Assembly (NCBI GenBank): GCA_963740835.1
Contig: CAVUFH010000007.1
Location: 186,001-250,000, forward strand
Length of the DNA: 64,000 nt
Source: CAVUFH01 sp963740835
GTDB taxonomy: Bacteria > Actinomycetota > Acidimicrobiia > IMCC26256 > PALSA-610
Direction of reading: 5' to 3'
Under the pieces are notes generated by a model. That model had not been told where the DNA came from and searched no databases. It saw nothing but the letters and a program-made list of their open reading frames with translations. The position numbers and the translations under genes were made by a program. This document shows positions 33,023 through 40,767 of the stretch, piece by piece. How positions within the stretch are numbered: position 1 is the stretch's first letter; each line of letters opens with the position of its first letter.

Positions 33023-34216
33023 TCACACGTCGGCCGAAATGAACCGCTCCACTTCCTCGACGAATACCTTCCACGCCGGCTCGTCACCCAGGAGGATGTG
33101 ATTGTGGCTCTCGAGGGGCACGAAGGTCGCCCGCGGGATCAAGTCGGCGAACAGTTGGCCCTGTTCGAGTGGTACGCGCCGGTCGCGCGTGGCGTGCAAC
33201 ACCAATGTGGGCACTGTGACTCCGGACGCGACCTCCGTCACGTCGATCGCCTGCGACACGCTCATGAGCCTCCTCGCATTGCGCGCAGACGTCGTGCGCC
33301 GCTGCACCTCGACGAAGGCGGCCCATTGTTCGGGTGAACCCTCGGGCATGAATTGCGACGCAAGCATCGACCCGAACATCGAGTCTTCGCGCCCCCAGCC
33401 GGTCTCGAGGAGGTCGAGCAGCATCTCGGCGTCGCGTCGCTCGGCCTCGCTGCGGGCGCGCACGCGGCGCCCGAGAGGAAACGCGCCGTACAGCACGAGG
33501 TGGCTGACGCGATCTGGATTGCGAGCGGCGTAGCTCGTGGCCACAGCGCCGCCTTGCGAGATACCGAGCAACGCAAAGCGTTCCACACCGACATGCTCGA
33601 CGACCGACTCGAGGTCGCGTACCCACGCGTCGAACGACACGTCCGCGACGTCCCAGTCCGACATGCCACAGCCTCGCTCGTCGTAACGAAGGAGCCGGCA
33701 CCGACGCGACAGATCGCGGACCCAGTGCCGCCATACTGCGCTCATCGGGTCGAAGCGGAGATGCGTGAGCCAGTTCGCAGCCTTCACAAGCGGTGTGCCA
33801 GATCCGGTGCTGCCGAACGCGATGCGAACACCATCCGCCGCTCTGCAATAGCCCAGGTCGGCATCCAACAAAGGATCGACATCGGCAGCGACGAACTGCG
33901 ATTCGCGAGCGGTTACCGCAGCCACGAACCGGTACCCACGCCCATGGATCGTGCGGATCGCATGCTGTGTCCGTCCATCGTCGCCGATGGCGCGGCGCGC
34001 GGCTTTGATTCGGCTCGTCACAGCGGACTCGGTGACAAACCGAGTCTGCCAGACCGCGTCGAGAAGCTCCTCCTTGTCGACCACGCGGTCCGCGTGCGCG
34101 GCGAGATAGGCGAGCACAGAGAACACCTGAGGCTCGACGGCCACCAGTGCACCCTCATGACGCAACTCGCGGCGGCGCGTGTCGAGCTCGTAGCCCGCGA
34201 ACGCGTAGGTCGTCAT
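33023..34216 (-). CDS. Winged-helix DNA-binding domain fused to alpha/beta hydrolase, copy A
   Basis: 397 residues. Residues ~1-100 are an OmpR/PhoB-type winged helix (V-E-P-Q-V-F-S-V-L-A-Y-L, E-L-L-D-A-V-W, T-I-H-G-R-G-Y-R-F). Residues ~125-397 are an alpha/beta hydrolase with nucleophile elbow G-I-S-Q-G-G, Asp in A-T-R-D-R-R-V-P and His in S-H-N-H-I-L-L, so the triad is complete. No receiver domain or membrane helix is present, so the hydrolase itself probably senses or removes the signal. Located before azlCD in both copies, it is the likely regulator of that exporter. Confidence 0.85.
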   Translation of the reverse strand: MTTYAFAGYELDTRRRELRHEGALVAVEPQVFSVLAYLAAHADRVVDKEELLDAVWQTRFVTESAVTSRIKAARRAIGDDGRTQHAIRTIHGRGYRFVAAVTARESQFVAADVDPLLDADLGYCRAADGVRIAFGSTGSGTPLVKAANWLTHLRFDPMSAVWRHWVRDLSRRCRLLRYDERGCGMSDWDVADVSFDAWVRDLESVVEHVGVERFALLGISQGGAVATSYAARNPDRVSHLVLYGAFPLGRRVRARSEAERRDAEMLLDLLETGWGREDSMFGSMLASQFMPEGSPEQWAAFVEVQRRTTSARNARRLMSVSQAIDVTEVASGVTVPTLVLHATRDRRVPLEQGQLFADLIPRATFVPLESHNHILLGDEPAWKVFVEEVERFISADV

Positions 34217-34296
34217 CGGTCTCCCGGGCCTGCGGTCGAGCCAAGATGCTACGCGACACCGGCGCCGTAGACGCAGGTGTCACAGGGCGGCCGCAC

Positions 34297-34792
34297 GCGA
34301 GTGTCGAAGGCGTGCTGTGCCGCTTCGGGATCATGTTGATGCCCGAGCCCGAACGCGCGCTCGCCGCCGCGCCGCGCGTGCACCATCCGGGTGGCCGGCT
34401 CGCGTTCGCGACCTGGGTCCAACGTGTGGATGTCACTGTTCGCGATCGCGCTGTTGCAAGCCGGTGAACAACCTCCCGGCAACCCGTTCGAAGCCGGCGG
34501 ACCGTTCTCCCTCTCGGATCCCGCGCACAACCGCGAGCTCGTGCTGAGCGCAGGGTTCGCCGATCCGCAGGTCGAAGCGCTCGCAGGCGTTCACTACCAC
34601 GCGGACTTCGACGACTACTGGAACCTGCAGGCCGAAGTGTCCGGGCCGATGGCGCTGCATCTCGTCACGCTGCCACCCCGACGCGTCGAGGTCGTCCGCG
34701 AGACCGCAGCAACGATGCTCGAGCCGTTCGCATCGGGCGACGGCTATGCCTTTCCGTCGATGGCGCTCGGCGTCGCCGCGACCGCGCCCTGA
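34297..34792 (+). pseudogene. Remnant of a SAM-dependent methyltransferase, copy 1
   Basis: Two frames together read like the C-terminal half of a class I methyltransferase: V-L-C-R-F-G-I-M-L-M-P-E-P-E-R-A-L, P-G-G-R-L-A-F-A-T-W (34297-34425), then after a frame change P-F-S-L-S-D-P-A-H-N, L-V-L-S-A-G-F-A-D-P-Q-V-E (to 34792). The N-terminal half with the SAM-binding loop is missing. A second, more deleted copy lies at 36205-36505 in the same orientation. Confidence 0.7.
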
Positions 34793-35296
34793 TCGCTCAG
34801 AACCGGCTGCGGGAGCGGCGCGCGAGCACGAGGACTTGCTGGAACGGTGGCCGGTTGGTTGTTGCGGCGTCCCTCGCCACCGGGAACGGGCCCGACGCGA
34901 GCGTGTGGCGCAGCATCACGTCGCGCCAGAGGGAACGGGCGATCTTCATCGCCACGATGCTCCGTCGAGGAACACACGCCGCGTGCTTCCTCGCCGCCCG
35001 CGCGTCTCGGCGTGCGCACCGTTCCCGCCACACACACGATGTGCCCAGGTTGCGTGTCGTCGGGCGGACCGGTTCAGCGGTGACTCGGCCAATCGAGGCG
35101 TTGTGCGACGTAGTAGAGGGCACGGGATACCCGGCGCGTCGGTGAGCAGTCCGCCGACGTGATGCTTCGCACGCGCGCCGCGAGCCACCGCCCCGGGACC
35201 GTGGCCGATCGGCGAATTTGGCGGCAGTTGCCAAAGCCACGACGCTGGAAGTAAAAGTTGCGCCTGAGTTCGGAGACGCGCTGGGGGAGGACGACG
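34793..35296. other. Gap of about 500 bases, no gene supported
   Basis: Sequence directly after the methyltransferase remnant remains similar to that after copy 2 (to about 34867), so it belongs to the duplicated fragment. The rest shows only overlapping Arg-rich frames on both strands and no recognisable protein, RNA or repeat. A strong GGGGAGG site at its right end belongs to the lipoprotein gene. Confidence 0.5.
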
Positions 35297-35342
35297 ATGT
35301 TGCGCAAGACGAATTGGGAGAGGGCTCGGCTCGCGCCGATTC

Positions 35343-36035
35343 GTGTTCGCGGCCGTGGTTGCCGTCATGGCGATGGCGCTCGCAGCATGCAATCCGTTCC
35401 TCAAGTGGGAGGTCGGTGGTGTGAACCGGCCGTGGTACTGCGATCCGACCGACACCGCGATCAACGACAGTCACCCGGGTGACGCGACGTTCAACACCGT
35501 GTACACGCAGGCGAAGGGTCCGCTGAGCGGGCAGGACTGCCACGATCTCCAGCAGGACCTGGATGCGGCGTTCGACTTCGTGTCCCAGTATCCGACCGTC
35601 GGGTCCTTGCCGTCGAACTGGAAGCAGGCCGCGGTATGGGCGCCAGGGCAGGGCATCCACTATGTGGACACGACGCGCGTGACCGGTCCGTTCGACCCGA
35701 AGAAGCCGAACTGGCTCATGTACGACGGCACGTCGCCGAGCTCGAAGCTCACGGGCATGATGTTCCTCGAGGCACAACCGGGCGGTGCCGACTCGGTGCC
35801 ACCGGCCGGCTTCCCCGGCAACAACGACCACTGGCACCGGCACCACGAGCTCTGTTACAAGGCGAACGCGTATCCGTTCATCGTCGGCGAGAACCTGACC
35901 GACCAGCAGTGCGCAGCGCTCGGTGGCACGAACCAGATGTTCATGAACATCTGGATGGTGCATGTGTGGCTCCCGATCTACGACAACTGGGTCCCCACCG
36001 ACATCTTCAACATGATGCACCCGTCGCTGATGTAG
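35343..36035 (+). CDS. Histidine-rich lipoprotein, probable frameshift in the signal peptide
   Basis: The readable frame starts at GTG 35343 and gives a hydrophobic helix ending L-A-A-C-N, a lipobox, then a ~210-residue exported protein. Conserved-looking parts are V-N-R-P-W-Y-C-D-P-T and D-H-W-H-R-H-H-E-L-C-Y, which could bind metal. The start has no charged n-region. ATG 35297, seven bases after GGGGAGG, encodes M-L-R-K-T-N-W-E-R-A-R, a good n-region in another frame; a 1-base indel between 35312 and 35342 would join them. So the intended gene is probably 35297..36035. Family not recognised. Confidence 0.72.
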   Translation: MFAAVVAVMAMALAACNPFLKWEVGGVNRPWYCDPTDTAINDSHPGDATFNTVYTQAKGPLSGQDCHDLQQDLDAAFDFVSQYPTVGSLPSNWKQAAVWAPGQGIHYVDTTRVTGPFDPKKPNWLMYDGTSPSSKLTGMMFLEAQPGGADSVPPAGFPGNNDHWHRHHELCYKANAYPFIVGENLTDQQCAALGGTNQMFMNIWMVHVWLPIYDNWVPTDIFNMMHPSLM

Positions 36036-36562
36036 CACGCGCACTTCCCGAGGATCGGGCAGGCCGGCGGACGCGACCGCACTCACGGGCAGCAGCCTGT
36101 CGAACACCGAGACACGCGACCCGACCCGTCCACCACGTTCAGCTGCATCCAATGCGCGCGACGCGGCAGCATGACTGACCGCGAGCTGGAGTTGTCTCAA
36201 CGGACGCGGCTGTTTTTGAAGGCGCTGTTGCAACCCGGTGCACAAACGGCCGCCAACCCGTTCGAAGCCGGCCGACCGTTCTCGCTCTGTCCGGACCGGT
36301 CGCGCTGCATCTCGCCACGATGCCACCCAACCCATCGAGGTCGTCCCCCAGACGGTCCCACGGATGCTCGGCCGTTCGCATAGGGCGGCGGTTGTGCCTT
36401 CCCGTCGATCGCGCCCGACGTCGCCGCGACCGCGCCCCTCATCGCTCCGCACGATCGCACGAGCGGCGCGCGACCCAAGCACTTGCTGGAACACCGGCCG
36501 GTATGTGTTCAGTTCATTACGTGACGCACACGCTTTCCGCAAGGCCCTGCGCACGGCACACG
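36036..36562. other. Gap of about 530 bases holding a methyltransferase remnant
   Basis: No intact gene. The middle part (36205-36505) is a decayed copy of the methyltransferase fragment described separately. The first 160 bases and the ~55 bases before 36563 show nothing recognisable. Confidence 0.55.
36205..36505 (+). pseudogene. Remnant of the same methyltransferase, copy 2
   Basis: Reads A-L-L-Q-P-G-A-Q-T-A-A-N-P-F-E-A-G-R-P-F-S-L and then, in other frames, matches the stretch of copy 1 that encodes the last ~45 residues and ~70 bases beyond its stop. The piece encoding the middle segment present in copy 1 is deleted. Direct repeat of 34449-34867, about 1.75 kb apart. Confidence 0.68.
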
Positions 36563-36654
36563 TCAGGGAATGTGCAGGCCCGAGATACTCCGCGCCACGA
36601 CCGACCGCTGGATCTCCGAGGTGCCTTCGAAGATCGATCGTGTAGCTCACGTTG
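36563..36654 (-). pseudogene. Acyl-CoA dehydrogenase 3'-end fragment, left of the TA pair
   Basis: On the minus strand this encodes Y-T-I, then, after a small indel, I-F-E-G-T-S-E-I-Q-R-S-V-V-A-R and S-I-S-G-L-H-I-P-stop. This is the same terminus as the intact gene at 42036 (F-E-G-T-S-E-I-Q-R-L-V-I-A-R ... G-L-H-I-P). The rest of the gene is absent. Confidence 0.85.
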
Positions 36655-36783
36655 CCACGCACGGTCGGTGCGCGCCCGTCCGTTCAGTCGCGCCGACTGG
36701 GTCGTCTCGTCCGTCGAGCCCGGGGGCTCGGATCTGCAGCGCTGCGGCTGCGTCCCGGCAGCCGGCAATCACCTCACGATGTT

Positions 36784-36793
36784 ATGATATCAT
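36784..36793. promoter_or_regulatory. Palindrome in the toxin-antitoxin promoter
   Basis: ATGATATCAT, perfectly symmetrical and overlapping a TATGAT -10-like element (36783-36788), only 6 bases before the antitoxin ATG. It is an AT-rich island in GC-rich DNA. It fits an autoregulatory site for the RHH antitoxin and a very short or leaderless mRNA. Confidence 0.6.
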
Positions 36794-36799
36794 GACTTC

Positions 36800-37009
36800 A
36801 TGACTAAGCAGACGACAGTTCGCCTTCCCGAGGACCTCGCCGACCAGGCCGAGGCCGTCGCCCGCGTACGCGGCACCAGCTTGAATGCCCTGATCGTCGA
36901 CTCGCTCGCGGCCGAGGTCGAGCGGGTGCGCTCCGACAAGGACTTCACCAAGCGGGCTCGCCGGTTGCTCGAGCGCGACAAGGAACTCCTCGACCGACTC
37001 GCGCAGTGA
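36800..37009 (+). CDS. Ribbon-helix-helix antitoxin
   Basis: 69 residues. The N-terminal strand and two helices (T-T-V-R-L-P-E-D-L-A-D-Q-A-E-A-V-A-R and T-S-L-N-A-L-I-V-D-S-L) form an Arc/CopG-type RHH DNA-binding fold; the charged C-terminal tail (D-F-T-K-R-A-R-R-L-L-E-R-D-K-E) is what would wrap the toxin. The stop overlaps the GTG of the toxin gene (GTGA), the standard coupling of type II pairs. Confidence 0.85.
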   Translation: MTKQTTVRLPEDLADQAEAVARVRGTSLNALIVDSLAAEVERVRSDKDFTKRARRLLERDKELLDRLAQ

Positions 37010-37404
37010 CTCGATACCTCTCGCTCGCTGAATATCTCTGGCTCGCCGAACAAGTGACCGGCAATGAGGCAAGCGTGCTCGCCAAGGCGGCACGCGTCGA
37101 CCTCGCGGACTCCGCACTGCATGCCCCGCAGGCCGGCTTCGGCGACGACGACTTCTACCCCGATGTCTTCGACAAGGCTGCGGTCCTCGTGTGCAGACTC
37201 GCGTGGAACCATCCACTACCCGATGGCAACAAGCGCGCCGCGTGGGCAGCGCTCGTCATGTTCATCGATCTCAACGACGGGACCTGGGAACCAGATCCAC
37301 CGAACGTTGACGACGCGGAGACGGCGATGCTCAAAGTGGCTGCCGGCGAGGTCGACGAGCAGTGGTTCGCGACGTGGTTACGCGAACGCGTGCGATTCGC
37401 ATAA
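37006..37404 (+). CDS. doc: Doc-type (Fic fold) toxin
   Basis: 132 residues with the Fic/Doc active-site loop H-P-L-P-D-G-N-K-R-A-A near residue 65. The Lys in N-K-R is the Doc form, in which the protein phosphorylates elongation factor Tu instead of AMPylating targets. The length is normal for Doc. Doc usually pairs with a Phd/YefM-type antitoxin; the partner here is an RHH protein. No inhibitory helix (S/T-x-x-x-E-G/N) was seen in either protein. Confidence 0.87.
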   Translation: MTRYLSLAEYLWLAEQVTGNEASVLAKAARVDLADSALHAPQAGFGDDDFYPDVFDKAAVLVCRLAWNHPLPDGNKRAAWAALVMFIDLNDGTWEPDPPNVDDAETAMLKVAAGEVDEQWFATWLRERVRFA

Positions 37405-37407
37405 CGC

Positions 37408-37487
37408 CTACGGAATGTGCAGGCCGCTGATCGAGCGGGCGACGACCAACCGCTGGATCTCGGAGGTCCCTTCAAATATCGTGTAGG
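37408..37487 (-). pseudogene. Acyl-CoA dehydrogenase 3'-end fragment, right of the TA pair
   Basis: Minus-strand reading Y-T-I-F-E-G-T-S-E-I-Q-R-L-V-V-A-R-S-I-S-G-L-H-I-P-stop with no frame break. It begins 3 bases after the toxin stop. With 36563-36654 it brackets the toxin-antitoxin pair as a direct repeat; both are diverged copies of the end of the intact gene at 42036. Confidence 0.88.
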
Positions 37488-37870
37488 TCTCTCACTTCCG
37501 TCGACGCAGTACGTCCCGGTTCGCTGACGTTCGGTTTCGCGTCCACCCAGTCCACTGCGTCGTGCTAGGTCCAGCGAGTTGTTGGGATGAAGTTGGGACA
37601 CCGGACGAGCCCTTCGGTAGGTGTGCCGTCCCGCTGAGGGCGAGCGGAGATCTCATTCGGTGCGAGGCTCGGTGCTGAAAACGGGTCCCAACCCCGGCGT
37701 TCTCGGACAGTGTCGAGCGCGGTTAATCGCACGTCCTCCTTGGGCAGCCCGAGTCCGCGCATCGAGGCAATGGCGAAGTACCGGGACGCAATGCCGACCG
37801 TGAACGCGAGCGCGAAGGCGGCCCTGATCCGTAGCATCGTGTCGCGACCGGAAGTGCGCTGGGCGGCCGG
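37488..37870. other. Gap of about 380 bases, possible small secreted ORF
   Basis: No convincing gene. A minus-strand frame at 37565-37837 (90 codons) starts M-L-R-I-R-A-A-F-A-L-A-F-T-V-G-I, which looks like a signal peptide, but there is no ribosome-binding site and the rest is not family-like. It would be divergent from the winged-helix/hydrolase gene, whose promoter must lie here. Confidence 0.35.
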
Positions 37871-39067
37871 ATGACGACGACCTATGTGTTCGAGGGCTAC
37901 GAACTCGATACACGTCGCTACGAGTTGCGTCATCAGGGTGCACTGGTGGCCGTCGAGCCGCAGGTGTTCTCGGTTCTGGCGTATCTCGCCGAGCACGCTG
38001 ACCGGGTCGTCGACAAAGAGGAGCTGCTCGACGCGGTGTGGCAGACGCGGTTCGTCACCGAGTCTGCGTTGACCAGTCGGATCAGGGACGCGCGCCGGGC
38101 GGTCGACGACGACGGACAGACCCAGCGCGTGATCCGCACGATCCATGGGCGTGGGTACCGGTTCGTGGCGGAAGTGATCGCCCGCGAATCGCAGCTCGTC
38201 GCGGCCGATGTCGATCCTCTCTTGGATGCCGATCTCGGCTACTGCAGGGCGGCGGATGGGGTTCGCATCGCGTTCGCAAGCACGGGATCGGGGCCACCGC
38301 TGGTCAAGGCCGCGAATTGGCTGACGCACCTCCGGTTCGACCCGATGAATGTCGTATGGCGGCACTGGGTGCGCGATCTGTCGCGTCGGTACAGGCTCGT
38401 TCGGTACGACGAGCGCGGTTGCGGGATGTCGGACTGGGATGTCGAGGACGTGTCGTTCGACGGCTGGGTACGTGATCTCGAGTCGGTCGTCGATCATGTC
38501 GGTGTGGAACGGTTCGCATTGCTCGGCATCTCGCAAGGCGGAGGGGTGGCGACTGCCTATGCCGCTCGCCATCCCGAGCGGGTCAGCCACCTCGTGCTGT
38601 ACGGCGCGTTCCCTCTCGGGCGTCGCGTGCGGGCCGTGAACGAGGCCGAGCTACGCGACGCCGACATGCTGCTCGAGCTGCTCGAAACCGGTTGGGGACG
38701 CGACGACTCGATGTTCGGTTCGATGCTCGCGTCACAGTTCATGCCGGAGGCATCGCCCGAACACTGGGCGTCGTTCGTCGAGGTGCAGCGACGCACCGCC
38801 TCTGCGCACAACGCGAAGCGGCTCATGACCGTCTCGCAGCACGTCGACGTCACCGAGATCGCGCCCTCCGTCAGGGTGCCCACCTTGGTAGTACACGCAA
38901 CGCGTGACCGTCGCGTGCCGCTTGAGCAGGGCCAACTGTTCGCGGACCTGATCCCGGGGGCAACGTTCGTGCCGCTCGAGAGCCACAACCACATCCTCCT
39001 CGGTGACGAACCCGCATGGAAGGTGTTCGTCGAGGAAGTCGATCGGTTCATCTCGACCGCGGGGTGA
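37871..39067 (+). CDS. Winged-helix DNA-binding domain fused to alpha/beta hydrolase, copy B
   Basis: 398 residues, closely similar to copy A (33023-34216) over its whole length. Winged helix ~1-100 (V-E-P-Q-V-F-S-V-L-A-Y-L, T-I-H-G-R-G-Y-R-F); hydrolase triad Ser in G-I-S-Q-G-G, Asp in A-T-R-D-R-R-V-P and His in S-H-N-H-I-L-L. ATG 37871. It is followed by azlC and azlD as in copy A. Both copies have all catalytic residues, so neither is obviously dead. Confidence 0.86.
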   Translation: MTTTYVFEGYELDTRRYELRHQGALVAVEPQVFSVLAYLAEHADRVVDKEELLDAVWQTRFVTESALTSRIRDARRAVDDDGQTQRVIRTIHGRGYRFVAEVIARESQLVAADVDPLLDADLGYCRAADGVRIAFASTGSGPPLVKAANWLTHLRFDPMNVVWRHWVRDLSRRYRLVRYDERGCGMSDWDVEDVSFDGWVRDLESVVDHVGVERFALLGISQGGGVATAYAARHPERVSHLVLYGAFPLGRRVRAVNEAELRDADMLLELLETGWGRDDSMFGSMLASQFMPEASPEHWASFVEVQRRTASAHNAKRLMTVSQHVDVTEIAPSVRVPTLVVHATRDRRVPLEQGQLFADLIPGATFVPLESHNHILLGDEPAWKVFVEEVDRFISTAG

Positions 39068-39121
39068 GCGCGGCGCGTCGGTCGGACGCGTCTCCATGTT
39101 CTCTCCAGGTGACGTCCAAGC

Positions 39122-39871
39122 ATGGGACGGCGTTCGAGGCGCATCCTCGGCGTCGTGAGCACGTCATTGCACCCGATGCGAGGCCATGCACGGGCAGTGC
39201 GCGCCGCGGGCGACGGCGCGCGGGCGATGGCGCCGTGGCTGGTCGGAGTTGCGCCGCTCGGGTTCGTGATCGGCGTCACCGCGGCGCGTAGCGACATCGC
39301 CACGTTCGCCGGATGGCTCACGGGCCCGCTGATCTTCGCGGGCAGTGCGCAGGCCGTCACGCTGCAGCTGCTCGGCGCGCACGCGCCGGTGTTCGTCGTC
39401 ATCACGGGCGGGCTGGCCGTGAACCTTCGGCTCGTTCTCTACTCGGCGGCGGTCGCCGGCCATTGGCGGTCGCGGCCAGCGTGGTGGAAGGCGCTCGCCG
39501 CGTCGACGTTGGTCGATCCGTCGGCCGTCGTGGCCCTCGAGGGCTACGAGCGCTCCGAGGACCCGGCGTACGGCCACGCGTACTACGGCGGTGGCGCGAT
39601 CACGTTGGCGATCGCCTGGCTGCTGTCGATCACGCTCGGCGCGACGTTCGGCGGTGCGCTGCCGCCGGGACTGCGCCTAGAGCTGGTGATCCCCTTGTAC
39701 TTGCTCGGCCAACTGCTGCGCCGCGTCAACGACGCCGTCGCCCGACGCGCGGTGTACGTCGCGGTCACGCTCGCGCTGATCGGCGTGACGGTGCCGCTGC
39801 ACCTGGGCGTGCTGATCGCGATCGCCGGCGGCACTCTCGTCGCCGTCGCAACGACGGAGCGCTCGCGATGA
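39122..39871 (+). CDS. azlC: AzlC-family permease, copy B
   Basis: 249 residues (238 if GTG 39155, the position that aligns with the start of copy A, is used). G-V-A-P-L-G-F-V-I-G-V, F-A-G-S-A-Q-A-V-T and N-L-R-L-V-L-Y-S-A-A match AzlC. ATG 39122 has an AGGTGA-like site. Large subunit of an amino acid exporter with the following AzlD. Confidence 0.88.
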   Translation: MGRRSRRILGVVSTSLHPMRGHARAVRAAGDGARAMAPWLVGVAPLGFVIGVTAARSDIATFAGWLTGPLIFAGSAQAVTLQLLGAHAPVFVVITGGLAVNLRLVLYSAAVAGHWRSRPAWWKALAASTLVDPSAVVALEGYERSEDPAYGHAYYGGGAITLAIAWLLSITLGATFGGALPPGLRLELVIPLYLLGQLLRRVNDAVARRAVYVAVTLALIGVTVPLHLGVLIAIAGGTLVAVATTERSR

Positions 39872-40185
39872 GCGCGTACATCGCGGTGGTCGCGGTCGGC
39901 ATCGGCAGCTACCTCCTGCGCGTCAGCATGCTTGTGCTGACCGCCCGGACCGGTGCCGTACCAGCGGTCATCGAGCGGGCCGCCCGCTACGCGTTCCCGG
40001 TGTCGTTCGCGGCCCTCGCAACCGATGCCTTCGCGCCGAGCATCGCACTCGCCCGGACGGCGATCGCTCCGGCCGCCGCCGTACTCGTCGCGACGATCGC
40101 GGTGCACCGGACACGCTCGGCTCACGCCGCCATCATCGCAGGGCTGCCGACGTTGTGGATCGTCACCGCGCTGATCGGTTCATGA
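39868..40185 (+). CDS. azlD: AzlD-family exporter subunit, copy B
   Basis: 105 residues, about four membrane helices, nearly collinear with copy A at 31905-32222. ATG overlaps the azlC stop (ATGA). The stop lies about 70 bases upstream of the SRPBCC start. Confidence 0.87.
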   Translation: MSAYIAVVAVGIGSYLLRVSMLVLTARTGAVPAVIERAARYAFPVSFAALATDAFAPSIALARTAIAPAAAVLVATIAVHRTRSAHAAIIAGLPTLWIVTALIGS

Positions 40186-40257
40186 CCCATGAACGACGCA
40201 ACCGGCAAGGCGACAACCCAGTCATCGCAGTCGGCAGACGACCCGGAAGGAGTGACC

Positions 40258-40767
40258 ATGGCCGTGACACTCATGTTGCGTCTCACGCGTCGACTCGCTG
40301 CGCCCCGTCGCCTCGTGTTCGCGATGTGGACCGACCCGGACGCGCTCGCGCAATGGTGGGGGCCCAATGGCTTCACGACGCCGAGCATTGAGCTCGACGT
40401 GCGCGCCGGTGGCGGCTACCGAATCGAGATGCAGCCGCCCGAAGGCGCTGGCTTCTTCCTCACGGGCGAGTTCTGCGCCATCGAGCCACCCGCGCGCCTC
40501 ACCTACACGTTTCGTTGGGAGGATCCCGACCCCGACGACCACGAGACCGTCGTCACGTTGACGCTCGCGGACGTCGGCGAGTCGACGGACGTGACCGTAG
40601 ACCAAGGGCCGTTCCGCACCGATGCGCGTCGGGAGCTCCACACGGAGGGTTGGACCCAGACGCTCGACCGTCTCGAGGCACTCCTCGCGTCGCCGCGACC
40701 GCACGGGCCCATCGACAGCCTGAGTCACTTCATCATGCAAGCCCAAGACAAGGAGAACCCAGCATGA
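40258..40767 (+). CDS. SRPBCC/AHSA1-family protein
   Basis: 169 residues of the START-like (AHSA1) fold: R-L-A-A-P-R-R-L-V-F-A-M-W-T-D-P-D-A-L-A, W-W-G-P-N-G-F-T-T and T-E-G-W-T-Q-T-L-D-R-L are the usual family blocks forming a hydrophobic ligand pocket. AAGGAG sits seven bases before ATG 40258; an upstream in-frame ATG (40189) lacks such a site. Its TGA overlaps the ATG of the diiron gene. Absent from module copy A. Confidence 0.85.
   Translation: MAVTLMLRLTRRLAAPRRLVFAMWTDPDALAQWWGPNGFTTPSIELDVRAGGGYRIEMQPPEGAGFFLTGEFCAIEPPARLTYTFRWEDPDPDDHETVVTLTLADVGESTDVTVDQGPFRTDARRELHTEGWTQTLDRLEALLASPRPHGPIDSLSHFIMQAQDKENPA

Noticed and set aside
34797..36662. 621-codon minus-strand frame
   Set aside because: It lies antisense to the lipoprotein gene and across several decayed fragments; composition is Arg/Val-rich and no domain is visible.
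37565..37837. Minus-strand 90-codon ORF with signal-like start
   Set aside because: No ribosome-binding site, no recognisable mature domain, and it lies in a region of decay; kept only as a note in the gap entry.
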